This document shows, in pieces, positions 1-5,323 of a stretch of 6,676 nt of DNA. The stretch comes from Rubrobacter sp. (GTDB taxonomy: Bacteria; Actinomycetota; Rubrobacteria; Rubrobacterales; Rubrobacteraceae). The notes beneath the pieces are model-generated. The model worked only from the letters and a program-made list of their open reading frames with translations, made no database searches and was not told the DNA's origin. The first letter of the stretch is position 1. Every line of letters begins with the position of its first letter. The position numbers and the translations under genes are program-made. Location of the stretch: assembly GCA_016781725.1 (NCBI GenBank), contig JADDPU010000449.1, positions 1 to 6,676 on the forward strand, given 5' to 3'.

Positions 1-28
1 ATTATTATTCTTAGTTAATGAGAGTCAT
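1..28 (-). promoter_or_regulatory. Candidate promoter for a gene to the left of the window
   Basis: Read on the minus strand, ATGACT (28-23) matches the -35 consensus TTGACA at 4 of 6 positions. After a 16-nt spacer, AATAAT (6-1) matches the -10 consensus TATAAT at 5 of 6. The stretch is strikingly AT-rich beside the surrounding high-GC DNA. The only gene to its right ends at 103 and is also read leftward, so a promoter here would drive a gene outside the window. The target gene is not visible, so this is an inference from motif and composition. Confidence 0.35.
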
Positions 29-32
29 TAGC
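14..32. promoter_or_regulatory. Fur-box-like operator
   Basis: The 19-bp site GTTAATGAGAGTCATTAGC matches the classic Fur box GATAATGATAATCATTATC at 15 of 19 positions. It contains the perfect inverted repeat TAATGA-GAG-TCATTA (16-30). It overlaps the spacer and -35 region of the candidate leftward promoter, where a repressor would block transcription. A Fur-family protein (Fur, Zur or PerR) is the likely binder. The DtxR/IdeR consensus, typical of many actinobacteria, fits poorly. Which metal is sensed and which gene is controlled cannot be told from here. Confidence 0.5.
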
Positions 33-102
33 GTTTGGAGGGGTGTGTGGAGCGTCGTTTGGCGGTTGCGGGGTCTCTATTGGGAGTGGCTTTCGGCACG
101 GT

Positions 103-2847
103 CTATGCTGGCTGGTAGAGGTCGAGGTCGGCTTTCATGACCATCTCCTCGGTGTCGCGGCGGAGGTTGAAGCCGAGGCGCCGGCTAATGCGTTGCATGG
201 GGTGGTTTTCGAGGAGGATCTCGGCGGTGATCCGTCTCAGGCCCTCGGCGCGGCCTACCTCTAGGAGCCGGCTCAGGAGGAGGGTGCCAAGGCCCCGGCG
301 CTGGAAGCGGTCGCTGACGAGGATGGAGAACTCTGCCTCCCCTGGGGGTGCGCCGCGGCGGCTCAGGCGGGTGACGCCCAGGATCTCGCGCTCCCCCGTC
401 TCTGGGTCCGTTCGTTCGGCGACGAGGGCCATCTCGCGGTCGTAGTCTATAAAGCAGATGCGCGTCAGGCGCTCGTGGGCGGTGCGCTGGTCCAGCTTCA
501 TCATGTGGAAGTAGCGCATATAGACGCTCTCCTCCGAGAGCGACGCGTGGAACTTCACCATCAGGGGCTCGTCCTCGGGCCGGATCGGGCGCACCACTAT
601 CGGGGTGCCGTCTGGTATCTCCTCGGCGGAGACGTACTGGGTGGGGTAGGGGCGGATGGCGGTGCGGGGGAGGTCCTCCTCGCGCGTCAGCGGGTCGTGC
701 AAGACGACGCGGGCGTCGAGGGCTATGAGGCGCTCCGGGGAGGCGAGGAGCGGGTTGATATCCAGCTCCTTGATCCAGGGCTGCTCGACTACGAGTTGGG
801 AGAAGCGCACTAGCAGCTTCTCAAGGGTACCCACGTCGACCGGCGCCCGGCCCCTGACCCCGCCAAGCGCCTCGAAGATGCGGGTCCGCTCCATCATGCG
901 GCGGGCGAGGGTCGTTGTGAGCGGGGGCAAGGCCAGGGCGCGGTCGCGGTAGACCTCGACGAGCGAGCCGCCTGAGCCGAAGAGCAGGACCGGCCCGAAC
1001 TGTGGGTCGAGGCTGCTACCGACGATCAGCTCGTAGCCGTCCAGGCTGACCATCGGCTGTATGGCGGCCCCGCCGAAGTCCTCGGGCCGGTAGGCCTCGC
1101 TGATCGAGGACTCCATCTCCTCGTAGGCTTGCCTGACCTCCCCGGCGTCCTTCAGGTTCAGGCGCACGCCGCCGACGTCGGTCTTGTGGGTGATCGTCTC
1201 CGAGTCGAGCTTGAGGACTACGGGGTAGCCGAAGCGCTCGGCGAGCCCGACTGCCTCGTCCGGGCTGCGGGCCACCTCCGTCTCGACGGTAGGGATGCCG
1301 TAGGCGGCGAGGACCTGCTTCGCCTCGAACTCGGTGAGGATGGCCCGGCCGGAGTCGCGGACGCGGCCTATGATCTCCTCTACCCGCTCCCTGTCCGCGC
1401 CTGCCTCCCCGGTCGGCTCCGGGGTCTCGTAGATGCCTCGCAGGTTGTAGGTGTACTTCCACATGTTGGTGAAGGCGCGGGCTGCCGTGTCAGGGTAGTC
1501 GAAGGTCGGGATGCCCGCGCCGTTCAGGATCGACTCCCCCGCGGCGACCTCGGCGCCGCCCATCCAGCTGGCGAGCACGGGCTTGCCGGTGCTCCTCGCG
1601 TAGGGCGCGAGCCGCTCGGCGGTCGCTGTCGGGTCTGTCATGGCTTGCGGGGTGAGGACGACGAGCAGGCCGTCGCTCTCGGGGTCGCCGGCCGCGGTCT
1701 CGAGCGTCCTCTCGTAGCGCTCGGGGTCGGCGTCGCCGAGGACGTCGACCGGGTTGCCGTGGCTCCAGGGGGCTGGGAGGAACTCGTTCAAGGATTCAAG
1801 GGTCTCGGGCGAGATCCCGGCGAGCTCGCCGCCGCCCCCGATCAGGGCGTCGGTAGCCAGCACGGCCGGACCGCCGGCGTTGGTCAGGATGGTCAGGCGC
1901 GGCCCCTTCGGGCGCGGCTGCTTGCCGAGCACCTCGGCCATGCCGAAGAGCTCGGAGATCTCATCGACGCGCAGGACGCCGCTGCGCCCGAAGGCGGCGT
2001 CGAGCACCTCGTCCGAGCCGGTCAGAGAGCCTGTGTGGGAGGCGGCAGCCTTCCCGGCGGCCTCGGTGCGGCCTGCCTTTATCACGATGATGGGCTTGGT
2101 CAGGGCTACCTCCCTGGCTGCCGAGAGGAACGAGGCGGCGTCGCCTACCGACTCCATGTAGACGACGATGCTCTTCGTGTCGGGGTCGTCGCCGAGGTAG
2201 TAGATCAAGTCTCCCCAGCCCACGTCCATCATCGAGCCTACGGAGACGAAGGCCGAGAACCCGAGGTTCTCCCTGAAGCTCTCATCGAGGATGGCGGTTA
2301 GCAGGGCCCCGCTCTGGCTGAGGAAGGCAACGTTCCCGGGGCGGGCTATGGCGCCGGCGAAGGTGGCGTTGAGGCCCGTGTTCGGCTTCATCACGCCGAG
2401 GCAGTTTGGGCCTATGATCCTCATCCGCCCACGCCTGGCCTCGGCGAGGACCTGCCGCTCGAGCTCGACCCCCTCGGGGCCGGTCTCCCTGAAGCCGGCG
2501 GAGATTATGATGGCGCCCTGAACCCCAGCCTCGACGCACTCGCGAATTATCTCGGGCACCGCCGGTGCCGGGGCGACGATGACGGCGAGTTCCACGCTGG
2601 CCGGAACCTCCGAGACCGAAGGGTAGGCCTGGATGCCTAGCACGTTCTGCCGCCGCGCGTTGACCGGGAAGACCGTCCCGCCGAACGGGCTGCTAACGAG
2701 GTTGCGCATGATCGTGCGCCCCACGCTCCCGGGGCGGTCCGTGGCCCCAACGACCGCTACCGTCTCGGGCCGGAAGATGGCGTCGAGCGCCTGCCGCTCG
2801 TAGCCTAAGACGTCGTGCGCCGGGTCCGCGTTCTTGAACCTCTTCAT
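103..2847 (-). CDS. ADP-forming acyl-CoA synthetase / GNAT acetyltransferase fusion (Pat-like)
   Basis: This 914-residue protein has the type I protein lysine acetyltransferase layout (Pat/PatZ/YfiQ). An NDP-forming acyl-CoA synthetase part is followed by a GNAT domain that moves an acetyl group from acetyl-CoA to lysines, classically inactivating acetyl-CoA synthetase. In order: a CoA-binding Rossmann domain (~22-145, VGATDRPGSVG at 33-43), a ligase domain with GPNCLG (146-151) and SQSGALL (177-183), an ATP-grasp domain (~502-715, ELDINPL at 694-700), and GNAT (~750-905) with the acetyl-CoA loop QRRGLGT (849-855). The phospho-histidine motif SHTGS (His271) is intact, as is HKTDVGGV (His554). 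The enterobacterial Pat synthetase part is reported to be inactive for lack of the catalytic His, so this one may still interconvert acetyl-CoA and acetate plus ATP. The ATG start is well supported by TAAGGAG (2860-2854), 6 nt upstream. The gene appears intact. The cellular substrate is unknown. Confidence 0.93.
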   Translation of the reverse strand: MKRFKNADPAHDVLGYERQALDAIFRPETVAVVGATDRPGSVGRTIMRNLVSSPFGGTVFPVNARRQNVLGIQAYPSVSEVPASVELAVIVAPAPAVPEIIRECVEAGVQGAIIISAGFRETGPEGVELERQVLAEARRGRMRIIGPNCLGVMKPNTGLNATFAGAIARPGNVAFLSQSGALLTAILDESFRENLGFSAFVSVGSMMDVGWGDLIYYLGDDPDTKSIVVYMESVGDAASFLSAAREVALTKPIIVIKAGRTEAAGKAAASHTGSLTGSDEVLDAAFGRSGVLRVDEISELFGMAEVLGKQPRPKGPRLTILTNAGGPAVLATDALIGGGGELAGISPETLESLNEFLPAPWSHGNPVDVLGDADPERYERTLETAAGDPESDGLLVVLTPQAMTDPTATAERLAPYARSTGKPVLASWMGGAEVAAGESILNGAGIPTFDYPDTAARAFTNMWKYTYNLRGIYETPEPTGEAGADRERVEEIIGRVRDSGRAILTEFEAKQVLAAYGIPTVETEVARSPDEAVGLAERFGYPVVLKLDSETITHKTDVGGVRLNLKDAGEVRQAYEEMESSISEAYRPEDFGGAAIQPMVSLDGYELIVGSSLDPQFGPVLLFGSGGSLVEVYRDRALALPPLTTTLARRMMERTRIFEALGGVRGRAPVDVGTLEKLLVRFSQLVVEQPWIKELDINPLLASPERLIALDARVVLHDPLTREEDLPRTAIRPYPTQYVSAEEIPDGTPIVVRPIRPEDEPLMVKFHASLSEESVYMRYFHMMKLDQRTAHERLTRICFIDYDREMALVAERTDPETGEREILGVTRLSRRGAPPGEAEFSILVSDRFQRRGLGTLLLSRLLEVGRAEGLRRITAEILLENHPMQRISRRLGFNLRRDTEEMVMKADLDLYQPA

Positions 2848-3012
2848 GTGCAGCTCCTTAGCTCAAGGTACCACGGTAGTGCATGCCGCGAGCCTCCGCG
2901 CAGGCTACGTGGTTATCTCTCTTGTGCGGCTACTGTTGTAACACCGAGCGCGCTCGGGGAGCGTAAACGCGCCCACGACGACGCGCATCTTTGCCCGGGC
3001 TCTCGCCGGGGC
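2848..3012. other. Intergenic spacer with several small inverted repeats
   Basis: This 165-bp gap lies between the channel gene and the synthetase/acetyltransferase gene, both read leftward, and should hold the latter's promoter. No convincing -35/-10 pair was found; TTACAA and GATAAC near 2936-2912 on the minus strand are weak. Inverted repeats present are CCCGG/CCGGG (2994-3010, just past the channel stop codon), the perfect palindrome CCGAGCGCGCTCGG (2944-2957), and AGCCT/AGGCT (2891-2906) nested inside ACCACG/CGTGGT (2870-2913). None is followed by a T-run, so a classic intrinsic terminator is not supported. Confidence 0.4.
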
Positions 3013-3813
3013 CTACGCCCGCTTGCGGACGACGTTCTCGAGGAGGGTGCGGTTCGGGATGCGGTAGAGGTGACCGTCCTCGGAGCGGACGGTGATCGAG
3101 GCGTACCCGAGCTCCTCGATGGTGCCCTCGACCCCGTCGACGGCTATGAAGTCCCCGACCTCGGCGCCGTCCTGGACGTAGCGGCCGGCGGCGATGTTGC
3201 TCGAGAGGAGGGCGAGGCCCTGGCCCAGAGCCAGGGCTGTGACGAGGCCCACGGTGGCGAGGAAGACGATGGCGAGCAGCACCACGACGTAGGTCTCGAG
3301 GCCGAGTTGGGCAGCGGCGAGCAGGGCGGCGACGGCGACTATAGTGGTGAAGACGACGCGGCGGAAGGCGTTCGAGCCGCGCAACCCGGCGCTCTGCGCC
3401 TCGCGGGCTACGAGCTCGGCGAGCCACCCGGCGCTCATCACCCCGGCTATGAGGACCACGAGCGCCACGAGCGCCCGGCCCGAGAGGTTGATGATTCCTT
3501 CCATGGTGCTCTCCAGGGAGGAGAGGCCCAGGACGCTCAAGGAGCCTGCCACCCCGGTCAGCATCACCCCCCAGAAGAGCACGGTGCCGAGCAGGCGCGA
3601 GGGCCCGCCCTCGTACCCTAGCTGCCAGAGGAAGCTCGCCGCCCCGCTGCTCTCGAAGAGGTCGTCTATCCCGAGGCCCTCCAAGAAACGGGACATCAGG
3701 CGCTGGAGGAGCAGCGCCAGCACGAGGGCCACCAGGAGCACGACCGCGGCGCCGACGAGCCGCGGGACAAACTCGGCCAGCGTGCTCAGCAGGTCGTTAG
3801 CGGCTTCTCCCAT
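3013..3813 (-). CDS. Short MscS-family mechanosensitive channel, CmpX-like
   Basis: This 266-residue membrane protein probably opens on membrane tension and releases small solutes or ions. About five hydrophobic segments are visible (roughly 17-38, 73-95, 111-135, 152-171 and 173-195). The first segment, followed by RLMSRFLEGLGIDDLF, resembles the conserved TM-helix repeat of CmpX-like proteins, and a second such unit lies near 105-150. The last, Gly/Ala-rich segment resembles the pore-lining TM3 of MscS. It leads into a beta domain (~208-262) with VGDFIAVDGVEGTIEELG and IPNRTLLENVV. The protein ends right after this domain, so the C-terminal alpha/beta vestibule of classical MscS is absent. 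The ATG overlaps the preceding gene's stop as TGATG. Its ribosome binding site, GGGGGAGGG, is built from that gene's last codons, so translation is probably coupled. It is the third gene of the sigma-factor operon. The family is fairly sure; gating and selectivity are unknown. Confidence 0.87.
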   Translation of the reverse strand: MGEAANDLLSTLAEFVPRLVGAAVVLLVALVLALLLQRLMSRFLEGLGIDDLFESSGAASFLWQLGYEGGPSRLLGTVLFWGVMLTGVAGSLSVLGLSSLESTMEGIINLSGRALVALVVLIAGVMSAGWLAELVAREAQSAGLRGSNAFRRVVFTTIVAVAALLAAAQLGLETYVVVLLAIVFLATVGLVTALALGQGLALLSSNIAAGRYVQDGAEVGDFIAVDGVEGTIEELGYASITVRSEDGHLYRIPNRTLLENVVRKRA

Positions 3814-4166
3814 CAGATCCCTCCCCCATAGCTCCGCGGCCGAAGCCCGAAATAATAGACCAACGCGTCCAGGTACGTGCGCCCCAAAGAGCCTAGGAAG
3901 ACCTCGGCGTTGCGCGCGAAGGCCGAGACGTAGGCCCGCCTGACGGCGTAGTTGACGACCACCTCGGGCGCCTCGACGGGCTCGTTGCCCAAGGTGGTGA
4001 GCATGACGAGCATCCTGGCGTAGGACTCGGCCAGTCGCCTGTAATCTGGCCGCTCGAAGATGAGCTGCTCGGCCTCGCGGGCCTCCTCGCCCTCGAGCTC
4101 GCCCGCCGCGTAGGCCCCGATCTTCTCGAGCACCTCCCAGCGCTCCTCTTCCATGAGCACGCTCAT
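3813..4166 (-). CDS. Small Cys-free protein, probable anti-sigma factor
   Basis: This 117-residue soluble protein follows the sigma gene with a 4-nt ATGA overlap, the usual place for an anti-sigma factor. Residues ~12-54 are acidic and helical. IGAYAAGELEGEEAREAEQL resembles the start of zinc-binding anti-sigma domains (L-x-x-Y-x-x-GEL). The zinc triad His-x3-Cys-x2-Cys is not present: the corresponding positions read Gln34-x3-Glu38-x2-Asp41, and the protein has no cysteine at all. No membrane segment is seen. The C-terminal half (~65-112) is rich in Val, Ala, Tyr and Phe and unfamiliar. ATG at 4166 is preferred over Met5 because GAAGAG, in the last codons of the sigma gene, can act as a weak ribosome binding site. 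The anti-sigma role is inferred from position and a faint motif; a co-regulator or sensor adaptor is possible. The downstream channel gene is translationally coupled to it. Confidence 0.6.
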   Translation of the reverse strand: MSVLMEEERWEVLEKIGAYAAGELEGEEAREAEQLIFERPDYRRLAESYARMLVMLTTLGNEPVEAPEVVVNYAVRRAYVSAFARNAEVFLGSLGRTYLDALVYYFGLRPRSYGGGI

Positions 4167-4753
4167 CCGCCGCTCTCTTCGAGGTTCCGGTCGAGGCTCG
4201 GCGCGGCCCCGTTGGACATAGCCACGAGCATGGCGGCCCTGCCGCGGCTGACCCAGCCCTTGGCCGTGCCGTCGGGGACCTCCAGGACCTCGGCTATCTC
4301 GGAGTAGGAGAGCCCCTCCATGTGGCGCAACACCAGGGCCGCCCGGTGGTCGGGCCGCACGTGCAGGAGGGCCGCCTCTATCTCGGCGCGCCGCTCGGCG
4401 CTCAAGGCCGCAGCCTCGGGGTCGGCGTCGCCCCCCGAAGGCTCCGGCAGGTAGGGCATCTCCTCGCCCCGCTCCCGCTCGTCGCGTCGCGAGCGCTTGC
4501 GCTGGGCGCTAAGGCAGGTGTTGACGGTGATCCTGTAGAGCCACGTCGTGAAGGCGCTCTCGCCCCTGAACCTACCGATGTTCCGCCAGACCCTGACCCA
4601 GACCTCCTGGCTCGCGTCTTGGGCGTCTTCGATCCCTAAGATGCGAAGCGCCACCCGGTAAACGAGCGCGGAGTGGTCCTGGACGAGCCGCCTGAAAGCC
4701 TCGACGTCGCCCTTGGAGGCGCGCACGGCGAGGCCCTGGTACTCGACGCTCAA
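4163..4753 (-). CDS. ECF-type RNA polymerase sigma factor (sigma-70 family)
   Basis: The product (196 residues from the chosen start) directs RNA polymerase to a dedicated promoter set. Region 2 spans ~15-86: GDVEAFRRLV, then DAQDASQEVWVRVW with the core-binding acidic motif, then FTTWLYRITVNTCL for -10 recognition and melting. An acidic, Pro-rich linker (~95-118) leads to region 4 (~120-176), with LRHMEGLSYSEIAEVLEVP and GTAKGWVSRGRAAML as the helix-turn-helix. Regions 1.1 and 3 are missing, as in ECF factors. TTG at 4753 is chosen because codons upstream of it lose the G/C third-position bias seen downstream, and the resulting N-terminus has normal family length. Its ribosome binding site (AGGT) is weak. 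A longer version from GTG at 4861 has a better AAGGA site but adds 36 residues of poor coding character over a perfect hairpin. It is first in a three-gene operon with a probable anti-sigma factor and a channel. Confidence 0.88.
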   Translation of the reverse strand: MSVEYQGLAVRASKGDVEAFRRLVQDHSALVYRVALRILGIEDAQDASQEVWVRVWRNIGRFRGESAFTTWLYRITVNTCLSAQRKRSRRDERERGEEMPYLPEPSGGDADPEAAALSAERRAEIEAALLHVRPDHRAALVLRHMEGLSYSEIAEVLEVPDGTAKGWVSRGRAAMLVAMSNGAAPSLDRNLEESGG

Positions 4754-4845
4754 AGTAGAGTACCTATCGAGAGACGGCCTGACGGGAGGAGTGCCGGTCC
4801 CATAACCGGAAAGATAACAGACCGGGATTCTCCGAGACACGCCCG

Positions 4846-4863
4846 TTGTGCGTCCTCGCACAA
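4846..4863. repeat. Perfect 7-bp stem-loop in the sigma leader
   Basis: TTGTGCG and CGCACAA pair perfectly around a 4-nt loop, TCCT on the plus strand and AGGA on the minus strand. No T-run follows on either strand. It covers the alternative GTG start at 4861 and would form in the leader of the sigma mRNA if transcription begins upstream of it. It could be a protein-binding operator or an RNA element. Confidence 0.5.
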
Positions 4864-4893
4864 AGAATCCTTGCGCGGGTCGCGTAACCCTCC

Positions 4894-4910
4894 GGACGTC
4901 ACGTGAGTCC
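4894..4910. promoter_or_regulatory. Imperfect palindrome, candidate operator
   Basis: The 17-bp site GGACGTCACGTGAGTCC holds the perfect 8-bp palindrome TCACGTGA (4899-4906), flanked by GGAC and GTCC that pair with a one-base offset. It lies between the divergent starts, where one dimeric regulator could affect both directions. The binder is unknown. Confidence 0.35.
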
Positions 4911-4945
4911 TACCTTTGTGGTGATCCTTGCGAAGCTACAGATCT

Positions 4946-4952
4946 GAGGGGG
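4946..4952 (+). promoter_or_regulatory. Ribosome binding site that sets the STAS gene start
   Basis: GAGGGGG lies 5 nt before TTG at 4958. The in-frame TTG at 4928, which would add ten residues, has no comparable purine-rich site upstream. This favours 4958. Confidence 0.6.
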
Positions 4953-4957
4953 AAACC

Positions 4958-5296
4958 TTGTACGGCATCGAGTTGCGGGAGTCCGGCGCGGGAGTGGTGG
5001 TCGAGCTGTGGGGGGAGTTCGACTTTTTCTCCTTGAGGGACCTGCGCGAGGCACTCGGCGACGTCCTGGCACTCCGCCGTCCGACGCTGGTCGACCTCTC
5101 CGGGGTGACCTTCCTGGATCTGCAGTCGGCCCGCGAGCTCGCCGTCCGTTCGCTGCTCTACGCCCGGCACCTGTCGTTCGCCAACCCTTCGGCGGGGGCG
5201 CTGGCGAGCCTCAAAGCCCTCGGGTTGGAGGGCTGGCTCCGCCTCGACCCCGACGCCTACAGCGACGGGCCTCCGGTCTTCTCCGAAGTCTTCTAG
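4958..5296 (+). CDS. STAS-domain protein, anti-sigma factor antagonist-like
   Basis: The 112-residue product is a single STAS domain like those of anti-anti-sigma factors, which bind switch-kinase anti-sigma factors and so free a sigma factor. The fold signature is clear: IELRESGAGVVVELWGEFDFFSL (in part strand 1 and turn, residues 4-25), LRDLREALGDVL (27-37), then LVDLSGVTFLDLQSAREL (44-61), where SpoIIAA-type proteins have FxDSSG. Here that motif reads Asp54-Leu-Gln-Ser57, so the usual phosphorylatable Ser is replaced and a Ser sits one position later. Control by phosphorylation is therefore doubtful or altered. The end, SDGPPVFSEVF, is unfamiliar. It starts with TTG, chosen for its GAGGGGG site; TTG at 4928 would give 122 residues. 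It is divergent from the sigma operon and convergent with the aldolase gene. No partner kinase is in the window, so its target is unknown. Confidence 0.75.
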   Translation: MYGIELRESGAGVVVELWGEFDFFSLRDLREALGDVLALRRPTLVDLSGVTFLDLQSARELAVRSLLYARHLSFANPSAGALASLKALGLEGWLRLDPDAYSDGPPVFSEVF

Positions 5297-5297
5297 A

Positions 5298-5322
5298 GAA
5301 CTGTCCCCCTCAGTAGAAGTTC
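5298..5322. terminator. Weak inverted repeat in the convergent gap
   Basis: The STAS and aldolase stop codons face each other across 27 bp. GAACT (5298-5302) can pair with AGTTC (5318-5322), and ACTG/CAGT inside offers an alternative fold. The stem is short and no T-run follows, so a shared bidirectional terminator is only a possibility suggested by position. Confidence 0.25.
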
Positions 5323-5323
5323 C

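Larger units (their letters stand above)
4754..4957. promoter_or_regulatory. Divergent regulatory region between sigma operon and STAS gene
   Basis: About 200 bp separate the leftward sigma operon from the rightward STAS gene, so promoters for both are expected here. No clean sigma-A or ECF-type (GGAAC) promoter was found. The region is dense in repeats: a hairpin CCGGT/ACCGG (4794-4809), a perfect 7-bp stem-loop (4846-4863), an imperfect palindrome around TCACGTGA (4894-4910), an inverted pair CACAAAG (4859-4865)/CTTTGTG (4914-4920), and a direct repeat ATCCTTGCG (4867-4875 and 4924-4932). If the longer sigma start at 4861 is real, the region shrinks to about 96 bp. Confidence 0.5.

Noticed and set aside
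1129..2301. Long plus-strand open frame (390 codons) opposite the synthetase/acetyltransferase gene
   Set aside because: It lies wholly antisense to a gene with clear domain motifs; its translation has no recognisable domain. Long antisense frames are common in GC-rich DNA.
2912..2986. Short minus-strand frame beginning MRVVVGAFTL downstream of the channel
   Set aside because: About 27 codons, with no ribosome binding site and no recognisable similarity; also not a missing channel C-terminus.
2815..3621. Plus-strand open frame (268 codons) opposite the channel gene
   Set aside because: The product is an Asp/Glu/Gly/His-rich shadow of the membrane protein on the other strand.
3813..4166. Classical zinc-binding (ZAS) or membrane-bound anti-sigma factor
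   Set aside because: No Cys residues, no His-x3-Cys-x2-Cys triad and no membrane-spanning segment.
4928..4957. Ten-residue N-terminal extension of the STAS protein from TTG 4928
   Set aside because: It has no good ribosome binding site, whereas TTG 4958 has GAGGGGG 5 nt upstream. The longer form is not excluded.
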